From CAZSLC01 sp964607675 (lineage in GTDB: Bacteria; Bacteroidota; Bacteroidia; Bacteroidales; UBA932): a DNA stretch of 30,293 bases. Where the stretch lies: positions 1 through 30,293 of the forward strand of contig CAZSLC010000021.1 of NCBI GenBank assembly GCA_964607675.1, given 5' to 3'. A program made the position numbers and the translations under genes. The notes under the pieces were generated by a model. The model was not told the origin of the DNA and did not search any database. It saw only the letters and a program-made list of their open reading frames with translations. Below are positions 24,362 through 30,293 of the stretch, piece by piece. Each line of letters opens with the position of its first letter. Position 1 is the first letter of the stretch.

Positions 24362-25795
24362 ATGAAGAAAATCACTTTACTATTCATTGCGATGATCATG
24401 ACCATCTCGGCATTTGGGCAGAATGGTGCAATCACACCGCAAATGTTACAACAAATTAAAAAGAGCTACCAAAACACCCCAGAGGAAAAAGCTCTTCGCA
24501 ACGCAATTTCTCAAAATGACATTAACAAGTTGGCAATAAATCTTGAAAATGAATCGAGCTATGATACCTATTTTTCAGATGTAGTTAAGTCAAAAGGGAT
24601 TACCAATCAAAAATCAAGTGGAAGATGTTGGTTGTTCTCAGGCTTAAATGTATTTAGAGCTGCAGCTATCCAAAAATATAATATGGGGGCATTTGAGTTC
24701 TCTCAAACATATACTTTTTTCTGGGATCAACTTGAGAAATCAAATCTTTTCTTGCAAGGGATTATAGATACAAAAGATCTTCCAATTGAAGACAGAAAGG
24801 TATCTTGGCTGTTTAGAAATTCAATTGGTGATGGGGGACAATTTACGGGAGTTTCTGATCTAATCACCAAATATGGGGTGGTTCCTAAAAATGTGATGGT
24901 AGAGACCAATTCGAGTGAAAATACTTCAAAGATGGCAATGCTTATAAAAATGAAGTTACGTGAATTTGGTCTTGAATTGAGGGAGATGGCAAATGTCTCT
25001 TATATGACGGCTCACCCGAAAACAAATGAAAAGATAAAAAAAGAAATTGATGCGAGATTGCAAACGAGAAAGGTAGAGATGCTTGGTTTGATCTATCGAT
25101 TTTTAGTTCTAAATCTTGGCGAGCCACCAACACAATTTACATGGACTCGATATGATGCGGCTGGGAAACCAATAGAAACTAAAGAATACACCCCTCTTTC
25201 ATTCTACAAAGAGTACATTGGTGTTGATTTGAAAAACAATTATGTCCTATTGATGAATGATCCTACAAGAGAGTTTTATAAAGTGTATGAGATTGAGTAC
25301 GATAGGCATCAATATGATGGAGTAAATTGGATATATGTCAATTTACCTATTGAAGATATCAAAGAGATGGCTATCGCCTCCATCAAAGACAATACGATGA
25401 TGTATTTCTCTTGCGATGTAGGTAAGTTCTCAAACAGATCTAAGGGGGTGCTTGATGTCAATTATTATGACTATGGCTCATTGATGGGCACTACCTTTGG
25501 AATGGACAAAAAAGAGAGGATCTTAACTGGAGCAAGCGGATCATCTCACGCTATGACCCTTATGGCTGTTGATATTGATCCTAAAACCCAAGCTCCCAAA
25601 AAATGGATGGTAGAAAATTCTTGGGGAATGACTGGGCACAATGGACATCTTATAATGACAGATGAATGGTTCAATGAGTATATGTTCCGTTTGGTAGTTG
25701 ACAAAAAATATGTTCCAGCCAAAATACTCAATCTTTTAAAGGAGAAACCAACTATGTTACCCCCTTGGGATCCTATGTTTGCACCAGAGGAGTAA
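24362..25795 (+). CDS. Secreted C1-type aminopeptidase (PepC/bleomycin hydrolase-like)
   Basis: This 477-residue protein has a signal peptide (MKKITLLFIAMIMTISAFGQ). The papain-fold catalytic set is complete: Q83, C89 in SSGRCWLFSGLN, H396 in GSSHAMTLMAVD, and N419 in VENSWG. The QxxSGRCWLFSGLN signature is that of bleomycin hydrolase/PepC aminopeptidases. Those are usually cytoplasmic; in Bacteroidales exported versions like this one are common. It removes N-terminal residues from peptides. The ATG at 24362 starts the signal peptide; an in-frame TTG at 24353 is less likely. Confidence 0.92.
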   Translation: MKKITLLFIAMIMTISAFGQNGAITPQMLQQIKKSYQNTPEEKALRNAISQNDINKLAINLENESSYDTYFSDVVKSKGITNQKSSGRCWLFSGLNVFRAAAIQKYNMGAFEFSQTYTFFWDQLEKSNLFLQGIIDTKDLPIEDRKVSWLFRNSIGDGGQFTGVSDLITKYGVVPKNVMVETNSSENTSKMAMLIKMKLREFGLELREMANVSYMTAHPKTNEKIKKEIDARLQTRKVEMLGLIYRFLVLNLGEPPTQFTWTRYDAAGKPIETKEYTPLSFYKEYIGVDLKNNYVLLMNDPTREFYKVYEIEYDRHQYDGVNWIYVNLPIEDIKEMAIASIKDNTMMYFSCDVGKFSNRSKGVLDVNYYDYGSLMGTTFGMDKKERILTGASGSSHAMTLMAVDIDPKTQAPKKWMVENSWGMTGHNGHLIMTDEWFNEYMFRLVVDKKYVPAKILNLLKEKPTMLPPWDPMFAPEE

Positions 25796-25799
25796 CGAC

Positions 25800-26912
25800 A
25801 TGAGAAAGTTTAAATATATGTTAGTATTAGTGATATTGGTTTTCAGTATCACTAATTCTTATTCTCAAAGGCTTAGAGACTATGGTGTCAATGTTGGTAT
25901 TTTCAAAACTGGAAGAAACAATGCGATAACGGACGTTAAAGGGGTTAAAGTGGGGCAGGTAACATTGATCGAAGGAGATAGTGTTCGTACTGGGGTCACA
26001 GCTATACTTCCCCACGGAGGAAATATTTTCAGAAAGAAGATCCCTGCTGCCATCTATATTGGCAATGGGTTTGGAAAGTTGGCGGGCTATTCACAAGTTA
26101 AGGAACTTGGCAATATAGAGACCCCCATTATTTTGACAAATACCCTCTCTGTTGCAGCTGGATTGGAAGGATTGATAGATTACACATTGGCCCAGAAAGG
26201 GAATGAAAATGTCCACTCAGTAAATGGTATAGTTGGAGAGACCAATGATGGAGGATTGAACGATATCCAAGGACGTCATGTGAAGAAGGAACATATTCTT
26301 CAGGCGATAAATAATGCAAAAGCTGGTAAAGTGGAGGAGGGAAACGTCGGAGCTGGGACAGGGACAGTTTGTTTTGGATTCAAAGGGGGAATTGGGACTT
26401 CTTCACGAGTTCTGCCAAAAATATATGGAGGCTACACGGTGGGGGTTCTGATTCAGTCAAATTATGGTGGAGTGCTTGAGGTTGCCGGTGTGCCAATTGG
26501 TCAGCTCCTTAATAAATACAGTTTCAGAGATGCAGTTCTAAACGATGTTGATGGATCCTGCATGATGGTTGTGGTTACAGATGCCCCTCTCGATGCAAGA
26601 AACCTTGAAAGAATGGCAAAGAGGGCGATGCTTGGTCTTGCCAAGACAGGAGGTATTGCATCCAATGGCAGCGGAGATTATGTAATAGCCATTTCTGTTT
26701 ATGAGGATAATTTGATAGATGAAAATAGCTCATTTTATTCCCCTGTCCTACTGCACAATGACTCTATGTCTCCCCTCTTTGAGGCAACTATAGAGGCAAC
26801 ATCGGAGGCTCTGTGGAATTCTTTGTTTGCAGCCAAGAGCATGAAGGGGTACAATGGAAAAGTAGTAGAATCGCTCCCTATCAAAGAGGTTATAAAATTG
26901 ATAAAAAGATAA
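25800..26912 (+). CDS. P1 (DmpA/BapA-type) aminopeptidase, secreted
   Basis: This 370-residue protein has a signal peptide (residues 1-23, ending NSYSQ). P1-family blocks are clear: NAITDVKGVKVGQVTL, RTGVTAILPHGG, GNGFGKLAGYSQVKELG, VGAGTGTVCFGFKGGIGTSS, DGSCMMVVVTDAP and NGSGDYVIAIS. In DmpA and BapA the precursor cuts itself before a Ser near residue 250, which becomes the nucleophile; here G252/S253 fits. S291 and D293 match the later active-site pair. These enzymes remove D-amino or beta-amino residues or N-terminal L-residues. The start is the ATG 4 nt after the preceding stop. Confidence 0.92.
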   Translation: MRKFKYMLVLVILVFSITNSYSQRLRDYGVNVGIFKTGRNNAITDVKGVKVGQVTLIEGDSVRTGVTAILPHGGNIFRKKIPAAIYIGNGFGKLAGYSQVKELGNIETPIILTNTLSVAAGLEGLIDYTLAQKGNENVHSVNGIVGETNDGGLNDIQGRHVKKEHILQAINNAKAGKVEEGNVGAGTGTVCFGFKGGIGTSSRVLPKIYGGYTVGVLIQSNYGGVLEVAGVPIGQLLNKYSFRDAVLNDVDGSCMMVVVTDAPLDARNLERMAKRAMLGLAKTGGIASNGSGDYVIAISVYEDNLIDENSSFYSPVLLHNDSMSPLFEATIEATSEALWNSLFAAKSMKGYNGKVVESLPIKEVIKLIKR

Positions 26913-26922
26913 CTATTGCTTT

Positions 26923-27918
26923 ATGATGCCATATATAATATCAATTATCCCCATTATTATATATATAATTACACTTGTGTTTTTAGATAGTTTCTCACTA
27001 ATAAATAAGAGAAAACTGCTCATATTGATTATATATGGTGTTACTATTTGCTCATTAATATTTTGTTTATCAGAGTTTTGTGGAGAAGGATTATCAATTT
27101 TTGTCCCACTAATTGAAGAAATTTTTAAATTTTTATTAATAGTTATCCTCATAAAGAACAATAAATTTTCATTTATCACAGAGGCAATGATTTATGGGGC
27201 AGCTATAGGGGCAGGTTTCGCCCTTATGGAGAATATCCTATATAGTTATTATGGTGGAGTGGACATGAATATAGGTGTTTTTATTTATAGGGGATTTGGG
27301 ACAGCAGTATTGCACATAGGTTTGACCTCTATGTCTTCAGTTATATTGATGCTTCTTACTAAAGGACAAGTAAAAAACATAAAATACAGAAATCCTCTAT
27401 TATTGGCACCTTTTGCGCTACTTCCTTCCATAGTATTTCACTATTTGCACAACTCATTTTTAATTAATCCTCTAATATCACTGATAATCACGTTTTTCAG
27501 TTTAACTACAATTATGTTGTTTCTTTTTGTGTGGAATGAGCATATTATACATAAATGGTTGGAAGACTCGATGAATAATGAAGTTTCACTCTATGCCTCT
27601 ATTAAAAGGGGAGAATTATCTGATACTCCGTCAGGACGATATTTGATATCGGTAAAAGAGAAATTTGAACCAGAAGTCTATTTTGATATGATAGTGTGTT
27701 TGAGTCTCTATTTAGAGATATCATTGCTCTCTAAAAGAAATTTGATGCTAAAGGAGGCTGGTCTCAATATTCCGATTGATGAAATTCAGTCCACAAAAAA
27801 CAAAATTATTGAGTTTAAATCTTTAAAAAAATCGATAGGCAAAACAGGCATTTATACACTTTCTCCTTTAATAAATATTAAAGAGATGGACAATTGGATA
27901 AAATTATTTTTTGATTAA
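26923..27918 (+). CDS. PrsW-like glutamic intramembrane protease
   Basis: This 331-residue protein has about seven to eight hydrophobic segments in the first ~200 residues and a soluble C-terminal part. Motifs of the PrsW family are present: E65-E66-x2-K69 in VPLIEEIFKFL, E103 in GFALMENILYSYY, H131 in GTAVLHIGLTSM, and H173/H176 in FHYLHNS. PrsW cleaves membrane-bound regulators such as the Bacillus anti-sigma factor RsiW. The extra C-terminal ~130 residues carry no domain I recognise. It begins 10 nt after the P1 gene and lies just upstream of a membrane-tethered AraC regulator, a plausible substrate. Start is 26923 or 26926. Confidence 0.82.
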   Translation: MMPYIISIIPIIIYIITLVFLDSFSLINKRKLLILIIYGVTICSLIFCLSEFCGEGLSIFVPLIEEIFKFLLIVILIKNNKFSFITEAMIYGAAIGAGFALMENILYSYYGGVDMNIGVFIYRGFGTAVLHIGLTSMSSVILMLLTKGQVKNIKYRNPLLLAPFALLPSIVFHYLHNSFLINPLISLIITFFSLTTIMLFLFVWNEHIIHKWLEDSMNNEVSLYASIKRGELSDTPSGRYLISVKEKFEPEVYFDMIVCLSLYLEISLLSKRNLMLKEAGLNIPIDEIQSTKNKIIEFKSLKKSIGKTGIYTLSPLINIKEMDNWIKLFFD

Positions 27919-27943
27919 TTTATGTTTGTTTATTTAATTAAGT

Positions 27944-27951
27944 TAAATTTG
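27944..27951 (+). promoter_or_regulatory. Possible -7 element before the membrane protein/AraC pair
   Basis: TAAATTTG matches TAnnTTTG, and the start near 27955 would be about 21 nt before the ATG at 27977. The nearest TTG (27926-27928) is only 15 nt upstream, so support is modest in this very AT-rich gap. Confidence 0.35.
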
Positions 27952-27976
27952 TTGGGATACGTTAAACTGAACTTAT

Positions 27977-28393
27977 ATGAATAATAAAATTAAAATCACT
28001 TTACTTTTTCTAATGGTATTTTTCACTGGAATAGTTATTGGGGTTTTTGTTGGACTTCCGATTGATAAATTTGGTTCAAATAGTGATAAGACTGAATATG
28101 AAATGGCAGTTTCAATTTTGGACCCTATTATTTTTAATACGAGTAAATACCTTAAAACCATTGATGAATCGAACGACAATTATTACGTTGCAAGTCAGAT
28201 ATCTGAACAGGCTAAGAGTGCGCTTGATAAATTAAAAGCTTCCCCTATTGATTCAAAAGAGGTGATTGATGAAAACATAAAAAAAGAGATTTCGATGCTT
28301 CTCTTTGTTTATCTCGAATTTTGTAGTGATGCCCATTCTTCACAATTAGATACTATCGATCTGGAACTTTTAAATGAATGGTTATATCAATAA
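27977..28393 (+). CDS. Single-pass membrane protein, function unknown
   Basis: This 138-residue protein has one N-terminal hydrophobic segment at about residues 6-27 (ITLLFLMVFFTGIVIGVFVG) and then a helical, probably periplasmic, domain of about 110 residues. I recognise no domain. Its N-terminus (MNNK...TGIVIGVFVGLP) resembles that of the protein at 29011 (MNKK...IGYVIGSLIGEP). The gene overlaps the AraC-type regulator by 20 nt, so the two are probably translated together; it may be the sensor or partner for that regulator. Confidence 0.75.
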   Translation: MNNKIKITLLFLMVFFTGIVIGVFVGLPIDKFGSNSDKTEYEMAVSILDPIIFNTSKYLKTIDESNDNYYVASQISEQAKSALDKLKASPIDSKEVIDENIKKEISMLLFVYLEFCSDAHSSQLDTIDLELLNEWLYQ

Positions 28394-28925
28394 AGATTCA
28401 CTCATTTTTGAGTATCAAAAGCGAATAGCGGAGCTAATTACTGAAAATGACTACTTAGCTCAAATGGCATTATTTCAAAAATATGGCTACATTATTATTG
28501 GCGTATTGCTTATTTGTGTCATTATTCTAATTGTTTTTCTTTATCAGGATATATCTAACACAAAAAAGAAAAATGCTATAATTGCCGATAATATTAACAA
28601 TAGAAGTATAAAGGGTAGTTTAGACGATTTATGTGTTCTGAGAGAATCTATTAAAAACGAGTTATTATCATCAAAAGATTTTATAAATAGCACATTTGAT
28701 AAGGAGACATTTGCCATTGAAAAGAGAATTACTCTTTCAGAGCTGAATAAGATACTGGTGGAATTAAGACTCGATTACTCATTAGAGCTACTAAGAGATA
28801 GGAAATCTAAACTGACGATGGAAGAAATTGCTTTTAGGTCGGGATTAAACAATGCTCGTAATCTTCAGCGTCATTTTAAGATGAACTTTGGTATTACACC
28901 TAAAGAATTTAGATCAAATTGTTAG
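28374..28925 (+). CDS. Membrane-anchored AraC-type transcription regulator
   Basis: This 183-residue protein has a helical N-tail of about 37 residues, one transmembrane helix at 38-57 (YGYIIIGVLLICVIILIVFL), then KKK (64-66) and a cytoplasmic part. Its C-terminal ~75 residues are an AraC-family DNA-binding domain. First HTH is about 108-128 (FDKETFAIEKRITLSELNKI). The linker helix is RLDYSLELLRDRKSKLT. Second HTH is MEEIAFRSGLNNARNLQRHFKM, split by the usual invariant Gly (G157), ending FGITPKEFR. Bacteroidales have larger TPR-TM-AraC regulators; this one lacks the large periplasmic sensor, whose role might be taken by the 138-residue protein encoded just upstream. It follows a PrsW-like protease gene, and paired repeats after its stop look like AraC half-sites. 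Confidence 0.85.
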   Translation: MNGYINKDSLIFEYQKRIAELITENDYLAQMALFQKYGYIIIGVLLICVIILIVFLYQDISNTKKKNAIIADNINNRSIKGSLDDLCVLRESIKNELLSSKDFINSTFDKETFAIEKRITLSELNKILVELRLDYSLELLRDRKSKLTMEEIAFRSGLNNARNLQRHFKMNFGITPKEFRSNC

Positions 28926-28928
28926 TTT

Positions 28929-28963
28929 TGTCGTGTTTTTATAAGATATGTCGCATTTATATA
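28929..28963. promoter_or_regulatory. Paired direct repeat, possible AraC-type operator
   Basis: TGTCGTGTTTTTATA (28929-28943) and TGTCGCATTTATATA (28949-28963) agree at 12 of 15 positions and start 20 bp apart, two helical turns. CGACA (28965-28969) also forms an inverted repeat with the second TGTCG. The second copy covers where a -33 element would lie for the weak -7 at 28976. AraC-family proteins commonly bind two direct half-sites about 21 bp apart next to the promoter. Binding by the regulator encoded immediately upstream is inference. Confidence 0.5.
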
Positions 28964-28975
28964 TCGACAGTTTGA

Positions 28976-28983
28976 TTTCTTTG
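28976..28983 (+). promoter_or_regulatory. Weak -7 element for the 316-residue protein gene
   Basis: TTTCTTTG differs from TAnnTTTG at one position and has no TTG at -33 (28953-28955 reads GCA). A start near 28988 would leave a leader of about 23 nt. A weak core promoter beside the repeats is what an activator-dependent promoter would look like. Confidence 0.35.
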
Positions 28984-29010
28984 CAATAGGATATTTTTAA
29001 CAACACTATT

Positions 29011-29961
29011 ATGAATAAAAAAAATTATTTAAAAGCAGGATCCTTGTTAGGATTGACACTTATTATAGGTTATGTAATTGGTTCATTAATTGGTGAACCT
29101 TTCTCATCGGGTGCGCTTTCTGGAGATGTTAGTAAGGCCAGAAAGGTAAAACAAGAAGTTACCTCTGATGATATTAAGGTTTTAGAACAGAGGTTAAAAA
29201 CTGATACGGAATTTAGAGAACAAACACAATTTTCTTTATCTTTTATCGCTTCGAGAGTTTCTGAATTTCAAGTTAATGCTGAGATCTCAGCAGATGTTGC
29301 TTCGAGAATTAATGGTTTTGAAAATGAAACAAATAGTATGAAATCTTTGGCAAAACTTGCAGGAAATGCTGAAAAAAATGCTGGAGATGCATTGGAGGCA
29401 ATAAATCTATTATTTGAAGACAAACATGCAGATTTTGAGCGTTTTACAAATAATGCATTAACTTCTTTTTTGTTATTAAGTAATGCTACAGATGCGGCTA
29501 AGAAATTCGTTTCATCAGCAGATGCTTATTTAGCAAACACATCAAACCCTAAAAATTCTGAGTTGGAGTTTGCGAGAAATTTATGGGTTGATTATGGCAT
29601 CTATGAGTCTATTTTCACTGACAACGAAGAGAGTTTGGCGTATTGGGGCAAATTGTCAAAAAAACCAGCAGATGGAGAGGTTGATAAGCAATTAGCACTA
29701 CTTCCTGATGCTCAGCGATCAATTATCAAGGCTGGTGCTATGAATAACGCACTTCTATTGAATAACCTTCAATCTTTGCGTCAAACGGTGATTGCTAATG
29801 GCGATAAACTTGGTGTTGATTTCTCTTTCTTAGGTAGCACAGTTGATACTGATCTTCCCATCAACAACTCTTTCTCTAACGTACCTAAATTATTCTTAAA
29901 CCAACAAGAATCATTGAGTTCATTGGTGTCATCATGTATAGCATCACAATTGAATTTTTGA
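29011..29961 (+). CDS. Membrane-anchored helical protein, function unknown
   Basis: This 316-residue protein has an N-terminal hydrophobic segment at about residues 9-28 (AGSLLGLTLIIGYVIGSLIG) that could be a membrane anchor, then a long, mostly helical, Ala/Ser/Asn/Leu-rich region (FRE..FSLSFIASRVSEF, SMKSLAKLAGNAEKNAGDAL, RFTNNALTSFLLLSNATDAA). The C-terminal ~60 residues are more polar and end SSCIASQLNF. I recognise no domain. The N-terminus resembles that of the 138-residue protein at 27977. It is the only gene downstream of the paired repeats at 28929-28963, so it is the best candidate target of the adjacent AraC regulator. Confidence 0.78.
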   Translation: MNKKNYLKAGSLLGLTLIIGYVIGSLIGEPFSSGALSGDVSKARKVKQEVTSDDIKVLEQRLKTDTEFREQTQFSLSFIASRVSEFQVNAEISADVASRINGFENETNSMKSLAKLAGNAEKNAGDALEAINLLFEDKHADFERFTNNALTSFLLLSNATDAAKKFVSSADAYLANTSNPKNSELEFARNLWVDYGIYESIFTDNEESLAYWGKLSKKPADGEVDKQLALLPDAQRSIIKAGAMNNALLLNNLQSLRQTVIANGDKLGVDFSFLGSTVDTDLPINNSFSNVPKLFLNQQESLSSLVSSCIASQLNF

Positions 29962-29996
29962 TGGTAGTATCAAGGTTGTTACACGACACAATAGGT

Positions 29997-30030
29997 GGGG
30001 GCTTGTAACCACTTGACTCTCAAGGCCCCC
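29997..30030 (+). terminator. GC-rich hairpin after the 316-residue protein gene
   Basis: GGGGGCTTG (29997-30005) pairs with CAAGGCCCCC (30021-30030) with one bulged G and a 15-nt loop. It lies 36 nt after the stop codon at 29961. No T-tract follows, so it may be a 3'-end-protecting structure or part of a repeat family, not a classical terminator. Confidence 0.4.
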
Positions 30031-30101
30031 TATACCTCCACCCACAAAGACTTGTTGCGTATACCTTTATCTTCAGTGGTGGTGTTAATGCCCCCTATAC
30101 C
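30025..30101. repeat. Two copies of a 12-nt direct repeat
   Basis: GCCCCCTATACC occurs at 30025-30036 and again at 30090-30101, 65 bp apart start to start. The first copy includes the right arm of the hairpin at 29997-30030. C-runs like this are out of character with the AT-rich surroundings and may mark a dispersed intergenic repeat or a trace of recombination. Confidence 0.5.
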
Positions 30102-30293
30102 CCAAATTGAATTTATTTTTATTTGAATTATTGAGCCAAAATGTTAAATTTGAGATGGATTTTAAGACTTTGAAACAGGAATGGCAGCAGCCAAGCTCAT
30201 AAATAGCTCATGCTCAAGTAGTTCGTGGAAAAGAGGGCAATCTAAACACCTTTTTTTCTCGACTTTTAGTTTCTGCCGATTTTTCAAAAAATC

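Larger units (their letters stand above)
29962..30293. other. Terminal 332-nt stretch without a confident gene
   Basis: The left part is GC-richer than its surroundings and holds a hairpin and a 12-nt direct repeat (given separately). The right part is AT-rich. On the minus strand a frame is open from the window edge to a TAA at 30162-30164 (43 codons, reading ...KRCLDCPLFHELLEHELF...AIPVSKS), and a second minus frame is also open for about 25 codons. Either could be the tail of a gene lying beyond the edge, but neither is recognisable. The last 16 nt form a perfect 7-bp inverted repeat (GATTTTT-CA-AAAAATC). Confidence 0.5.

Noticed and set aside
27977..28925. A single gene broken by a frameshift, or programmed frameshifting, between the 138-residue protein and the AraC regulator
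   Set aside because: The regulator's frame has a TAG at 28347-28349 and its own ATG at 28374, and the first frame ends normally at 28393. The shared window is only about 40 nt with no clear slippery site. Ordinary coupled genes explain it, though an ancient split stays possible.
30162..30293. C-terminal end of a minus-strand gene entering from the right edge
   Set aside because: 43 codons are open, but a second frame is also open over part of the same stretch, nothing is recognisable, and a palindrome occupies the edge. Kept only as a note in the terminal region.
1..30293. CRISPR array, tRNA, rRNA, insertion sequence or phage genes
   Set aside because: I read the intergenic gaps for regularly spaced repeats, cloverleaf ends and transposase motifs and found none; most gaps are under 100 nt.

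Overview
The window looks like chromosomal DNA of a Bacteroidota bacterium, most likely order Bacteroidales. It is AT-rich. Most genes lack a Shine-Dalgarno sequence. Many intergenic gaps carry the Bacteroidota sigma-factor -7 element TAnnTTTG, often about 20 nt before the start codon. The proteins are typical of the group: DUF3109, DUF2007, a five-helix type SdhC, a BamA/TamA-like barrel, secreted Bacteroidales-type peptidases and a C69 dipeptidase. The assignment rests on gene content and promoter style only; no rRNA, tRNA, CRISPR array, insertion sequence or phage gene was seen.

Layout. 1-180: 5' end of a TPR-like secreted protein on the minus strand. 306-3684: an M16-like protein that has lost every zinc-site residue, overlapping a DUF3109 Cys-rich protein. 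3636-4360 (minus): DUF2007 and a small membrane protein, start and stop overlapping. 4433-6401: a coiled-coil membrane protein followed one base later by hemW. 6374-7045 (minus): sdhC alone, without sdhA or sdhB. 7141-8439: pyrH-frr. 8451-13453 (minus): pgk, a BASS-family transporter, a PlsC-like acyltransferase and a BamA/TamA-like barrel, probably one operon. 13521-18129: rRNA-type methyltransferase, lgt, and a lipoprotein M16 protease with an intact zinc site. 18144-19719 (minus): smpB followed 4 nt later by a Card1/Can2-like CARF-nuclease. 19778-27918: miaA, an SGNH hydrolase, a RimK-like ATP-grasp ligase, three secreted peptidases of unrelated families (C69, C1/bleomycin hydrolase type, P1/DmpA type) and a PrsW-like intramembrane protease, with gaps of 4-21 nt. 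27977-29961: two unrecognised single-pass membrane proteins flanking a membrane-anchored AraC-type regulator. 29962-30293: no confident gene; a GC-rich hairpin and a 12-nt direct repeat.

Two places deserve most attention. The first is the CARF-nuclease gene tied to the housekeeping gene smpB, with no CRISPR or cas gene in view. The second is the right-hand module, where a PrsW-like protease, a TM-anchored AraC regulator, and two anchored proteins with similar N-termini sit together. The last gene there is preceded by two direct repeats 20 bp apart that overlap the place where its -33 promoter element should be. This could be a regulated-intramembrane-proteolysis signalling circuit; that is inference from layout and motifs.
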